DNA of 64,000 bases, taken from the NCBI GenBank assembly GCA_002762985.1, contig PCXZ01000032.1, forward strand, positions 1 through 64,000, written 5' to 3'. Below are positions 25,663 through 35,900 of this stretch, piece by piece (the stretch's first letter is position 1; every line of letters begins with the position of its first letter). Below the pieces are notes generated by a model. That model did no database searches, was not told the DNA's origin, and worked only from the letters and a program-made list of their open reading frames with translations. Both the position numbers and the translations under genes were made by a program. This DNA is from Candidatus Woesearchaeota archaeon CG10_big_fil_rev_8_21_14_0_10_44_13. Its GTDB lineage: Archaea > Nanobdellota > Nanobdellia > Woesearchaeales > UBA12501.

Positions 25663-28098
25663 ATGAGGCATGATATGAAACAAAAATTTGTTTTGTTCTT
25701 TGTCATAGTAATCGCGGCCATGATGGCCCCCGCTGCCAGCGGGGTTAAAGTCAGCATGGGAAGCTGCGATGAATTGGTCGCTTTCTCAGGAAGTTTCTGC
25801 TCAGACAGCCAGACATGCTTGGGTTATGATCAAGAAGCAATAGACCCTGATGTTTATGTCCCTTGCCCAAAAGGCACATCATGCGTATCTGATGAAACAG
25901 TAAACAGCATTGCGGGCTGCTATTGCGATGATAATGATGGAGATTTCCATTGCGGCACGATAGATGATTGTGATGATGCTCAGCCGGCAGCATATACCGG
26001 CAATCCGGAAGTCTGCGGTGACGGGATTGACAATGACTGCGATGGCAGTATTGATGAGAAGTGTGTGTGTAACGACGGCGAAACAAAAGAAGTGACTTGC
26101 GGGGATTTTGGAGAGTGTGTGAGGACTGCAACGCTCACATGTGAAAATCACCAATGGGGTGAATGCGTGCCTGGAACTCCTGCAGATGAAGCATTGACGC
26201 CGTGCGATGGCCTTGATAATGACTGTGATGGAAAGACAGATGAAAATCTTGATCTAGATAATGACGGATATACGACATGCGATATCCCTTCTAATATAAA
26301 CAAGGACTGCAATGACAATGATAACAGGATACACCCATTTGCGCAAGAGGTCTGCGACCAATTAGTGGATTATGACTGTGATAGCCTTGTCAAATTCAGG
26401 GATCCGGACTGCCATTATTACATCCTTAAACCAATAATATTCAACATAACCCTCTCGGAAGAGATCATAATGAAAGATATGATAGCTTTCACATGGGATT
26501 TCGGTGATGGCACTGTTTTCGGGACGCCTTATGTAGATGAGGCATTGCCTGCTCAGCATTCATACTTTTCTATAGGGGATGATGATGGAGGATATACAAT
26601 CATATTCAGGATGATGGACAAGTATTTCAACATCTACACTGCTACGCAAGATATAAGGATCGAGCTTTCCCCTGAAGGGGGCATCTGCGGAAGCAAATGG
26701 GACTGCGATGGCGGCTATTGCAATCCTGAAGGGATATGCTCGACGCCAAACTGCACAGATATGTGGATGAATGGTGATGAGACAGATGTCGATTGCGGAG
26801 GGGAATGCAATGACGAGGGAAAAAGATGCGGAATAAGGAAAAAATGCGGTGATGGCAGCGATTGCTTCAGCGGCAACTGCGTAGAAGGGCAAGTGGGCAA
26901 GCAATGCTGGTTCGTCGAAGGCAGCTGCAGGATGGCCCTCAACTGCGAAGATGATGAAGGCTGCGTGTTCTCGGTATCAGACATAAAAAATGCGCATGTC
27001 TCAAGAGACTGCGGCGATACAGGGTACCCATTGAAGATATGCTGCCCAGGCTTGGTGTCTATTGAAAATCCAGCAGCAGGGACACAATATGACTCATTGA
27101 TGGGTGTTTCCTCATACACTGATGCTCATGCGCAAAAATCAGGTTGCATGGATATGGCAGCTGGCTGCAGCGACGTTTACACTGATATTTATGTCAAAAA
27201 CCCAGAAAATACCCCTGTGACATGCGAATATAATGAAGGGGGATGCCCGTCTGGCATATGTGTGACAGGCATATCTGATTTCACGAATGCCCATGTCGGC
27301 AGTTGTGATGATTATTATGATAAGATATGCTGCAATGTAGGCGATGTTGAATGCGGAAACGGGTATGTTGAAGGCAGCGAGGTCTGTGATGGAACAAGCT
27401 TAGGCGGACAGAGCTGCCAGAGCTTGGGCCTTGGAGGAGGAACATTATCCTGCAAACCGGATTGCACAGGCTTTGACACTGCTGGCTGCGGGAATATTGT
27501 TTTTGTGACGAGTGAAGGTTTCAATGGCAATTTGAGATATGCTGCTGCAGAGATAGGCTACATGGACACAAGCGGAAAGGGATTATTATCAGCAGATGTG
27601 TTATGCAACTACCTGGCAGATGCTGCTGCTGCAACAAAACCTATCCTTGCAGACAGGACATTCAAGGCATGGCTTTCATCATCAAGTGTGTCTGCTTCAG
27701 ATAGATTGGCGCATTCACCAAATAGGTATATCCTTGTTGATGGGACAATATTGGTTGCAGATAACTGGAATGGTCTGGTTAGTCTTACGCCAATGGCATT
27801 TGAAGGCTCTGCAGGGGGCAATTTTGGACCAGGGGCAGGCACATACCTGAAGAATCCGATAAATAAAGACGAGAAAGGCAATGCTGTATCGGGTGCAGCA
27901 GTGGTATGGACAAATACGATGACTGATGGAACAAAGAAAGAGACCAATCCGAGCAGAACATGTAGTGATTGGACAGATGATGACGTTCACGAAGATGGAA
28001 GAGTAGGATTAGCATCGAATAAAGATATTAAATGGACAGAAGATAACCAAGAATATGGTTGCTCAAGCACAGCCAGATTATACTGCATTTCACAATAA
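25663..28098 (+). CDS. Secreted protein with MopE-like repeats, PKD-like domain and C-terminal DUF1554-like domain
   Basis: 811 residues. A signal peptide (about 1-27) is followed by three or four MopE-like repeats (about 85-260; NPEVCGDGIDNDCDGSIDE, CDGLDNDCDGKTDENLD). A PKD-like domain (about 270-340; AFTWDFGDGTVFG) follows, then Cys-rich segments including two ending in CC. The last 200 residues (611-811) look like DUF1554: SADVLCNYLADAAA, FKAWLSSSS, RYILVDG, VVWTNT, CSDWT and ARLYCISQ. DUF1554 has a C-type-lectin-like fold known mostly from bacteria such as Leptospira, so this may be a ligand-binding tip. The start may instead be Met5. A co-transcribed partner of the preceding gene. Confidence 0.82.
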   Translation: MRHDMKQKFVLFFVIVIAAMMAPAASGVKVSMGSCDELVAFSGSFCSDSQTCLGYDQEAIDPDVYVPCPKGTSCVSDETVNSIAGCYCDDNDGDFHCGTIDDCDDAQPAAYTGNPEVCGDGIDNDCDGSIDEKCVCNDGETKEVTCGDFGECVRTATLTCENHQWGECVPGTPADEALTPCDGLDNDCDGKTDENLDLDNDGYTTCDIPSNINKDCNDNDNRIHPFAQEVCDQLVDYDCDSLVKFRDPDCHYYILKPIIFNITLSEEIIMKDMIAFTWDFGDGTVFGTPYVDEALPAQHSYFSIGDDDGGYTIIFRMMDKYFNIYTATQDIRIELSPEGGICGSKWDCDGGYCNPEGICSTPNCTDMWMNGDETDVDCGGECNDEGKRCGIRKKCGDGSDCFSGNCVEGQVGKQCWFVEGSCRMALNCEDDEGCVFSVSDIKNAHVSRDCGDTGYPLKICCPGLVSIENPAAGTQYDSLMGVSSYTDAHAQKSGCMDMAAGCSDVYTDIYVKNPENTPVTCEYNEGGCPSGICVTGISDFTNAHVGSCDDYYDKICCNVGDVECGNGYVEGSEVCDGTSLGGQSCQSLGLGGGTLSCKPDCTGFDTAGCGNIVFVTSEGFNGNLRYAAAEIGYMDTSGKGLLSADVLCNYLADAAAATKPILADRTFKAWLSSSSVSASDRLAHSPNRYILVDGTILVADNWNGLVSLTPMAFEGSAGGNFGPGAGTYLKNPINKDEKGNAVSGAAVVWTNTMTDGTKKETNPSRTCSDWTDDDVHEDGRVGLASNKDIKWTEDNQEYGCSSTARLYCISQ

Positions 28099-28133
28099 TA
28101 ATTCACAATAATAAAAAATATGAGGTGAGAAAA

Positions 28134-28478
28134 ATGAGGATTAATGTGAATATAGAAAAAAAGCATTTCTGGATGTTTATGGCTGTCTTGATGCTTGGCA
28201 TAATCTCCATCGCAGGCATAATGGTCAATGCCCAGGCAGCTACAAAGCCCAATCCGGGGCATAGCCTTAGTGAGTTAGCAGGAGATGGAACAGGGACTTA
28301 TTGTGTCCTATCCAAGCTAGGAATATGCCCCGCTGGATGGACAAGCAAAGCAACAGCAGTAATCATAAGTGAATATAACCCATGCATTGCAACTTTTGGT
28401 GTAGGTGCAAGCAACAACGTTCCTGCTATCCCAAATACAAATTGGATCTGGTGCCATTCTACTCTTTGCTGCATCTAG
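28134..28478 (+). CDS. Small secreted Cys-containing protein
   Basis: 114 residues. GAGGTGAG, 5 nt before the ATG at 28134, fixes the start. A basic head (MRINVNIEKKHFW) leads into a hydrophobic signal/anchor (about 14-33, ending VNAQAA). The secreted part has GHSLSELAGDG and ends with five Cys, the last two adjacent (CHSTLCCI). I recall comparable N-termini on small variable surface proteins of DPANN and CPR genomes, but cannot verify this. It follows the DUF1554-like gene by 35 bp and may be a minor subunit of the same structure. Confidence 0.78.
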   Translation: MRINVNIEKKHFWMFMAVLMLGIISIAGIMVNAQAATKPNPGHSLSELAGDGTGTYCVLSKLGICPAGWTSKATAVIISEYNPCIATFGVGASNNVPAIPNTNWIWCHSTLCCI

Positions 28479-28482
28479 GGCC

Positions 28483-28512
28483 ATTATTTTTCTAATTTTT
28501 TCTTTTATTTGA
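28483..28512 (+). terminator. T-rich terminator after the first three surface genes
   Basis: Directly after the stop at 28478 the plus strand has several T tracts (ATTATTTTTCTAATTTTTTC). Oligo-T runs are the usual archaeal termination signal. A new promoter follows before 28665. Confidence 0.5.
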
Positions 28513-28604
28513 CTGCACTTGCAGAATGCATCTGATTTGACTACTGACTAAAATCTGATTAAGATTAAGTATGATATTTTTATCAGGTATATGTTCTTTT
28601 TTCT

Positions 28605-28670
28605 GGACAAATTAATCCTATTAAGCACAATATTTATAAATAAAGTGTCCATTTAAATAATCTAATGTCC
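28605..28670 (+). promoter_or_regulatory. TATA box and possible operator of the 28665 regulator
   Basis: TATTTATAAA (28631-28640) lies 25-34 nt before the ATG, predicting a leaderless mRNA. Half-sites surround it: GGACA at 28605-28609, TGTCC at 28646-28650 and TGTCC at 28666-28670, the last overlapping the start codon. A repressor bound there would block initiation, which would fit autoregulation. Confidence 0.45.
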
Positions 28671-29252
28671 AATATTAAAGGCAAACCAACCCCCCTTACC
28701 CTAAGCAACAATGTCCTGGAAGCCCTTGCTGCTGTCTTGAAGCACGATTTTGTGCATATAAGGGAGATCTCAAGGATGACAGGCGTTTCCCCGACCACAG
28801 CAGGCAATGCGCTCAAAGAGCTTGAGGAAAACAACATACTCTCAAAAAAAACATTGGGCAAGAACTGCTTCTATTCCCTGAACAAGAACCAGAAATCTAG
28901 GAAACTCGTAGCCATTGTCGAGGATTATAATTTCCTGAAAGCATGCTCTGACAAGGCATTCAGCATTTTTTCAGAAGGCATTCTCAAGGATGTCAAGGAC
29001 ATAAAGAACTTCATCGATTTCATGACGGTCTCTGATGATGGCTCAGGGCCATCGATACTTCTTGTCACAAGCCTTGACAATGATACTGTAAAATCAAGGC
29101 TGTCGAAATCGAGCTCAGACAGGATAAAAAAGATCATGATCTTGACAAGGGAAAATTTCAGGAATAATCTTGAAGAGGACATGATAAAAAATCTGCTAAA
29201 GGACCATATCACGATATTCGGAACTGAAAGATTGATTGACACAATCTATTGA
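28665..29252 (+). CDS. Winged-helix transcriptional regulator
   Basis: 195 residues. An N-terminal winged helix (about 15-68: VHIREISRMTGVSPTTAGNA then NNILSKKTLGKNCFYSL) is followed by a mixed alpha/beta C-terminal domain with ILLVTSLDND and KKIMILTRENF, possibly a nucleotidyltransferase-like or ligand-binding fold. The wHTH resembles that of the 51781 gene (both have an SR..G...TA core, an NxIxxKK turn and a YSL strand), so the two are paralogues in one block. It likely controls nearby surface genes. No signal peptide. Confidence 0.82.
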   Translation: MSNIKGKPTPLTLSNNVLEALAAVLKHDFVHIREISRMTGVSPTTAGNALKELEENNILSKKTLGKNCFYSLNKNQKSRKLVAIVEDYNFLKACSDKAFSIFSEGILKDVKDIKNFIDFMTVSDDGSGPSILLVTSLDNDTVKSRLSKSSSDRIKKIMILTRENFRNNLEEDMIKNLLKDHITIFGTERLIDTIY

Positions 29253-29347
29253 AATGGTGTTTATTGGGTTATCTGCATCATGCATCATCCGCAAATCCAA
29301 ATAAGCATGAGTAATCCAATGGCATCGTGATCAGGATTGATACAAGG

Positions 29348-32300
29348 ATGAAAAAAAAGAGGAGAGGCAGTAAAAAGAGGAATGTAAGGGCGCAGATAAG
29401 CGCTTTCATACTTATAGGCCTGGTGATAATGACTGTCTTTTTCTTCGCATATTACGTCAAGAGGCAGATCCAGGTGCAGGCGGCAGAGCAGAAGATAGAT
29501 GCTGCTGCAGAGATACTGCAGAGCACGCCTGTGCTGAATTATTATGTGACATTGTGCCTCAAGGATTCTATCGAAGGCGCCCTTCTGCTTGCAGGGAGGC
29601 AGGGAGGCAACATCTACATCGATCAGGGGGGCCTTGCAGACCGTGATTCGATCCCCATCTTCAAGTACAAGGGGGACAATGTTACCTATGGCATGACGAG
29701 CATAGACTCGCAGATCCCCAATGCGATGAGGCTTACTGATGACCCCACATATCCTCTGCCTTATGAATACCCCTGCATAAAGACCGTACAGCCCATATCT
29801 TACAGGTGCCCTTATGATTATCTTTTTGGGATTCCGACCGAGAGCAGCATTGAAATCAATGGAGTGCAGTTCAATCCCCAGACAAATGCTGCAAAATTCT
29901 TCCCTTTCAGCCAGAGCAATCTGCCCCTGTTATGCATACCTAATGGCCCGAATGACGTCGACATGGGGATATTCCCTTTCCCATGCCCTTCTGGTGCATA
30001 TGGCCCGGACTCAATACAGCAGCAGATAAAAGTGTATGCTGAGAAGAGGATGCAGAACTGCACGAATTTCTCCGCGATAAAACAGATGATAAATTTTAAC
30101 ATAACGGCGAATCCGCCGCAGATCCTTCCCATAATGGGCGAGAATGACATGGTGATCAAGGCCACTTATCCCATCAACATAACCATAGGTACATACGGTT
30201 CTGTAAGATTGTTTGAATTCGAGGTGAAGCTGCCTGTCAGGCTGAAAAAGATCTACGGGCTTGCGCAGTTCCTTGTCGAGAATGATGACAGCTATCTTGA
30301 TTTCAACATGACAAGTGATTTTGATTCCAAGCTGTATTATACCCCTTACTGGGATCCTTATATTAAGGTTGAAAAATTCTGCCCAAAATGCGATCTTGAG
30401 GGCGGCGAGAAAGATTCGACAGACATCTTCCAGATCAATGACTCGGCATCCAACATAATGGGCAATGATTATTATTTCAGGTTTGCCGTCGAGAACAGGG
30501 ATCCTGCGCTCGACTGGATACATAAGACCTCGCCTGAAGAGCAGCAATTTGATTATATCATCCAGGAAGGGGATGAGATAATAATAGAGCCGAATGGGTA
30601 TGACCCTGATGATAATGACGACCTATTCTATTTTTATGAGCTATGGAAGCAGGATTACGACGAGGTATTCAACCCTTTCTGCTGCAATGAGATCAACCCA
30701 GATTCATCGGTGATCTGCAAGAATGACCCATGGAAATGCATAGAGAAAGCGCCTGCAGCTTCACTGCAATTATGCATGGACGATTACCTGCAGCAGGACA
30801 CGAATGTCTGGACTACCTCGAACATGTACAAGATACCTAATCCCATCAATCCTTCGAACACTTTCAGGAGCTCAAATTACCTTACAAAAACGACTGACCC
30901 CGGAAAGATAGGCAATAACCCAAATTCAGAGGACAATAATCCTGTGCATTATCCGTGCAATAAGGACGAGCAGACAGGAGAATGGCTCGGTACAGCTTAC
31001 AGCAGGGACCTTGGTCCGCACAACGCGACAGTAAAAGTATGCGACGGGCACGGGAAATGCGACTGGCAGAGCGTGCTCATAATGGTTACAGACATACCAA
31101 GGCCGGTGATAAGCATAATTAATGATTACGGCACAGAAGATGCCTCATTGGAAGACCCTTTCATATTGGATGCGTCAAAATCAAACATATTCTCTGTTGT
31201 TGACAGATATCTATGGAAGGATGTCATACCCGGCCTTGAGCCCGAGTTCATGATTGATGTCGCTTACTCTGAAACAGAGAACGGCAGGCTGAGGATACCC
31301 CATCCCTTCGGCGATTATGACATCACGACGATAAAAGTCGCGGGAAACTTTTTCAGGCAGACAGGCCCGCAGACATTAAGCTTAACTATCGGCTCCCAGA
31401 CTGACACAAAAGAGATCAATGTGAAAGAGTGCATACCCTACAGGAGCGCTGATTCCCCTTATCCATACAATAAAGGCGATAATCCTTTCATGGGCAATCA
31501 TGCGTGCTGCGAGGACACTGGAACATATTCTGATGCCTCAAAGATATGCTATCAGGACGGAGAGTATGGGGCGATAAGATATTTTGAAGAAAACAAATAC
31601 ACTGGACTTGGCATGCCCCGGCTTGTCTACTGGCACCTTGATGAAGGATTGACACAGGATGCTCCTTCCCTTAACAGCAATTATGGCAATGACATCTTCT
31701 TCAGGAAATTCGAAAGGCATTGCAGCGGAGACAGGGGGAATATATGTTCCGGCAATGGCCAGGAGGATATGTATCCCTCAGCATCATGCAATGATTTAGA
31801 GGGGCATTCGTGGCAGGATGAAAGATGCCAGGGTCCGCCCCAGGATGTCTCAGCTGCATCAGACAGGCCATGCATTGATTACCTCCCTGGCCAGACATTT
31901 GAGTCGGTTGAAGGCGTCAATAAGATGGGAGTGGGCATAGTAAATGGATATTGCTCTGATACGCCAAAATGCACAAATGGGATTGATTACAGGTTAGATG
32001 GTCCGTTCAAATGCCAAAAGGCTGTGTGCGAGGACGGCCATTGCTCAAAACCTTACACGACTGATGCAATGAAATGCATGTGCAGCTCTGCAAGCTGCTC
32101 TTCACAGGGAGCAGATCAAAAATGCGATGTGTTCAGCTATGATGATATGGTCTCGGGAGGGAGATGCCTGCCAAGCAAAGAAGGATTCTGCGATTCAACT
32201 TGCCATTTCTCTGACCCTGATGAGTCAATGGCTGCGTGCTCGGGCTGCAGTTACACATGGAAATGGACAGGGTGGGGGTCATCTGAGACAAATGTCGCAA

Positions 32301-32731
32301 GGGACAAGTGCTGCGGCGATGAGACGGCAAACGAATTCCATATAATAGCTGCTGACAATACTGATGCGTGCTGCGACAATAGGGACGCAAATGGACAGCT
32401 TCTGCATGGCAATGAATGCGTCATAGCAGGGGTGTGCAAGAACAGGCTCCCTGCACCTGAGGTATGCAATGGACAAGATGATGACTGCAACCCTTATACT
32501 GCAGATGGATCAGGAGAACCTAAACCTTCAAATGAAAACCAGGAGGGGGTATGCTTGAACAGCAAAAAATCCTGTTCAGGCATGCAAGGATGGAAAGATG
32601 ATTATTCAGGCATACCAGGATACCAGGTTGCAGAGACGAATTGTGATGACGGCCTGGACAATGATTGCGATGGATGGGAAGATTGCCAGGATGATGGCTG
32701 CAAAGGCCTTACAGTTTGCACGAATCCATGA
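29348..32731 (+). CDS. Large anchored surface protein with class III prepilin-like N-terminus
   Basis: 1127 residues from the ATG at 29348; a GTG at 29327 would add 7 and cannot be excluded. A strongly basic head ends in VRAQ (13-16) and one hydrophobic helix follows (about 19-38, SAFILIGLVIMTVFFFAYYV). This is the form of an archaeal class III prepilin signal or a simple N-out anchor. The extracellular part is beta-rich (probable Ig-like/PKD-like domains) up to about residue 700. It then becomes very Cys-rich, ending in MopE-like repeats (CNGQDDDCNP, CDDGLDNDCDGWEDCQDDGC). It is probably a structural or adhesive subunit of the surface apparatus. Confidence 0.82.
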   Translation: MKKKRRGSKKRNVRAQISAFILIGLVIMTVFFFAYYVKRQIQVQAAEQKIDAAAEILQSTPVLNYYVTLCLKDSIEGALLLAGRQGGNIYIDQGGLADRDSIPIFKYKGDNVTYGMTSIDSQIPNAMRLTDDPTYPLPYEYPCIKTVQPISYRCPYDYLFGIPTESSIEINGVQFNPQTNAAKFFPFSQSNLPLLCIPNGPNDVDMGIFPFPCPSGAYGPDSIQQQIKVYAEKRMQNCTNFSAIKQMINFNITANPPQILPIMGENDMVIKATYPINITIGTYGSVRLFEFEVKLPVRLKKIYGLAQFLVENDDSYLDFNMTSDFDSKLYYTPYWDPYIKVEKFCPKCDLEGGEKDSTDIFQINDSASNIMGNDYYFRFAVENRDPALDWIHKTSPEEQQFDYIIQEGDEIIIEPNGYDPDDNDDLFYFYELWKQDYDEVFNPFCCNEINPDSSVICKNDPWKCIEKAPAASLQLCMDDYLQQDTNVWTTSNMYKIPNPINPSNTFRSSNYLTKTTDPGKIGNNPNSEDNNPVHYPCNKDEQTGEWLGTAYSRDLGPHNATVKVCDGHGKCDWQSVLIMVTDIPRPVISIINDYGTEDASLEDPFILDASKSNIFSVVDRYLWKDVIPGLEPEFMIDVAYSETENGRLRIPHPFGDYDITTIKVAGNFFRQTGPQTLSLTIGSQTDTKEINVKECIPYRSADSPYPYNKGDNPFMGNHACCEDTGTYSDASKICYQDGEYGAIRYFEENKYTGLGMPRLVYWHLDEGLTQDAPSLNSNYGNDIFFRKFERHCSGDRGNICSGNGQEDMYPSASCNDLEGHSWQDERCQGPPQDVSAASDRPCIDYLPGQTFESVEGVNKMGVGIVNGYCSDTPKCTNGIDYRLDGPFKCQKAVCEDGHCSKPYTTDAMKCMCSSASCSSQGADQKCDVFSYDDMVSGGRCLPSKEGFCDSTCHFSDPDESMAACSGCSYTWKWTGWGSSETNVARDKCCGDETANEFHIIAADNTDACCDNRDANGQLLHGNECVIAGVCKNRLPAPEVCNGQDDDCNPYTADGSGEPKPSNENQEGVCLNSKKSCSGMQGWKDDYSGIPGYQVAETNCDDGLDNDCDGWEDCQDDGCKGLTVCTNP

Positions 32732-32893
32732 GGATGATCTAAAATTAATCCATGATAGATATATCCTGCAGGCAGGTCAGAATGATTGATAAAAAATGAC
32801 TAAAAAATGGCAAAAAACAGCAAAAATGCACGCAAAATTGATGTATGAAAATAAATAAGAAAACAAGCTAAAGTGAACATAGAATAAACGCAA

Positions 32894-32906
32894 TATTTTT
32901 AAATAA
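32894..32906 (+). promoter_or_regulatory. TATA box before the 2057-residue protein
   Basis: ATTTTTAAATAAA lies about 46-58 nt before the ATG at 32952. The 220-bp gap before it (32732-32951) otherwise shows only AT-rich sequence with no gene. Confidence 0.5.
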
Positions 32907-32951
32907 AACAGCTTTAAAACGGCTTATTCGATCCGAAAAAACGGTGAATTG

Positions 32952-35900
32952 ATGGGTAAAAAGAGGTTTTTGATAGTTTTGGCAGTGATTTCATTATTTT
33001 CTATGCTCTTTTCTGTGCTTCCGGCCTCAGCGCAGGGCACGACTCTTGCCTGCTGTGTGACAGATGACTCATGCACGCCTACAACATCCGGCACTTGCTC
33101 TGCGGGGACGTATTATTCTGTTGCCTGTTCGCAGATGCCTAACTGCGACATAGGCTGCTGCTGCCAGCAACAGCTCAACACGGCAAATGTGGTCGTCACA
33201 ACGAAGAAAAAATGCGATGTTTCTGTGGGCCAGTTCTTCGACCTGAGCGCTTACACCGCCACAACTGCAACTTATGTCCAGGGCTGCAACGCAGTATGCG
33301 GCCTCTCTTCAACATGCTCACCAGGCGATAAATTATACTGCTCTGACAAGACAACTGTGCTTGCGACGTGCACCAGCGAGGGAAAGTTCGGAGTTTCACC
33401 CGGTGCATCCTGCCCGAGCGCCGCAGGGACATTGACAGATACTGATCATGACGGTGTCCCTGATTCGGAAGACCTGTGCCCGAAAGAACCAATGCTTACT
33501 GTCCCTCAAGGCACAAAAGAGACGGATTGCAATACGAATAATTGCTGCACGGATAACATTGATAATGATTGCGACGGGGTCCTTGACTGCAATGATGTCG
33601 ATTGCTGCTCTGTGCAGACATGCTTCTCAACACCAACATGCATAGTCGTTACTTGCGGGAACAATAAGGTCGATTCAGGGGAAGAATGCGATGACGGCAA
33701 CAAGGTAAGCGGGGACGGATGCAGCAACATATGCAAGAGTGAATATTGCGGCGACGGCATTGTCCAGCCCGCAATGGGCGAGCAGTGTGATTTCGGTGAT
33801 AATGTATGGGTGAATTGCTATGCTCCGAACACGGTTGATGATGTCTCCACAACAGACAAGATTGAAGCCGCGTGCACTCTGATCACAGAGAGAAAAGCGG
33901 GCGCAATAACCCAATGCAATGATGGCATAGACAATGACGGAGACACCTGCTTTGATTGGCCATTTGACAGGGGATGCTCTTCTGAATCAGACATTACAGA
34001 AGATGATGTGGCTGTGCTGCCGAACGGAGAAGCCGTATCAGGGGATGACCCCAGGCAATGCACGATATGCGGCGATAAAGAACTTAACACCCCTAACAGC
34101 CAGGGATTAAATGAGGATTGCGACGGGAGCGACAGCCAATGCGGCAGTTCTCCTTATCCTGACGGGATCTGCAGGGATGACTGCACTTGCGCATATGAGT
34201 GCTCTGACAATCCCGGCGCACCTGACACATTCGAGATCACGCCAGTTAAAGGGCAGTTCGCAAACCTTATCGAATGGCAGCTGCATCAGTCTCCAAACTG
34301 CATAGTCGATAAGATGTATCTTTACAAATGCTCCAGCCTTGCTGCGCAATGCGAGCCGGATCAGCTCATAGCCATCAACAGCACTATTGCCGGAAATGTA
34401 TTCTACCAGCACAAGGACAAGCCTGTCTCCCCAAGCTCCAGATACTGCTACAGGGTTGATGTGCATTACACAACGGGCGCAGTGTCAAAATCAGAGGTAG
34501 AATGCATAACCACTGGAGATGTCAACTGCATGGCGAATGGGGGCGGCGAATTCTGCAAGGACAATGTCAGGTATGATTGTGCAGATGATAATTTTATAGA
34601 CACTGAGCTGCAGAACTGCTCGACGCTTTCGACGGTGAATCCTGAAGATTTCGTATGCATAGGGCCTTTCCGCGATAAAACAACTATGTGCCTGTACCAG
34701 AGCCAGTGCGCATTGTGCAACGGCTTATTCGGGCTGTTTGCAATCGATGCCACTGCGATATACGAAGGCCCGCTCATAGACGGCACTGATGAGGGGAAAG
34801 GTAGTTATCCATGCAGCAAAATACCGACATGCTACAATGATACTACAAGGACGACCATAAACAAGTATAGCAGCTGCATAGACATACAGAACTGCTATGA
34901 TTACACTTCTGAGTCTTCATGCACTGAGAACAAATGTCAGTTAGGAGAATGCGAATGGGTCTCTTCAGTCAAGGCATTCAGCGAGCTTGGTGTGGGATTA
35001 TGCAGGCCCAAGACAAAAGAGCTGCAGAACTGCAGCCTCTGCGGGGACTTCAGGAGGGATGCCCAGAACAGGTTCTACGGCGATTGTGATGTCGAAGTGT
35101 GCAAGCTTTACGGTGACTGCTATTACAGTTACGGCCAGTGCGGCCCCAAGGAGCAGACAGGCTGCTGGAATTATGTGACTGAAGAGGATTGCACTTACTC
35201 CAACAAGAGCATTTCAAAGAATTCATTAGAAGCATTGAATGTCTCAGTAAACACGCAGTGGGGAAATATAACACTCACCGAAAGCTTCAGCAAATTCATG
35301 AAAGTCGGAGGGAACAACAAGCTGCTGCAGAAGAGCAATGACTACTTCGCATTCGGGCTTTGCAAATGGATCAAGTACAGCGGAAACAGGGCTGATGTGC
35401 CAGATTATATCTGTGTGAAAGACGCTGATAACAACACGGTCCCTGACTGCAACTATGGGGAGGAAAGCAGGACATGCCAGATCGATAATATCGCCCCTAA
35501 AACATCATTCCTGATTGAAGGCAGGCCCATAAACGGCGAGGGAAGGCTTCTCCTGCCGAAGAAGATCGATCTTGATTACTACCTGGATGAGAATGCCAAG
35601 GTGTATTTCTGCATAGCAGATGAGGATGCAAGCAAAGGGGTGCAATTTTGCTATCCCAATGAAACCAGCATGTGCGGACTGGAGAAGACATTCAGGGGAG
35701 CCACAGGAAATTACAGGCTGTATTATTTTGCTGAGGACAACGCACATAATCTTGAGAATGTCAGCTATATGCCTGTGAGGATAGAGGTTGAATCACCGAG
35801 AATAACTGCAACTGCAACACCTCTCAGCTATGGCGACGGGAATGATTATGAGATAAAACTCACCTCAGACAGGTATGTAAAATGCTCAGGCATCCTGATG

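Noticed and set aside
27490-28478. Diversity-generating retroelement (lectin-like C-terminus followed by a small gene)
   Set aside because: The DUF1554-like end suggested a variable region, but I see no reverse transcriptase and no template repeat in the window.
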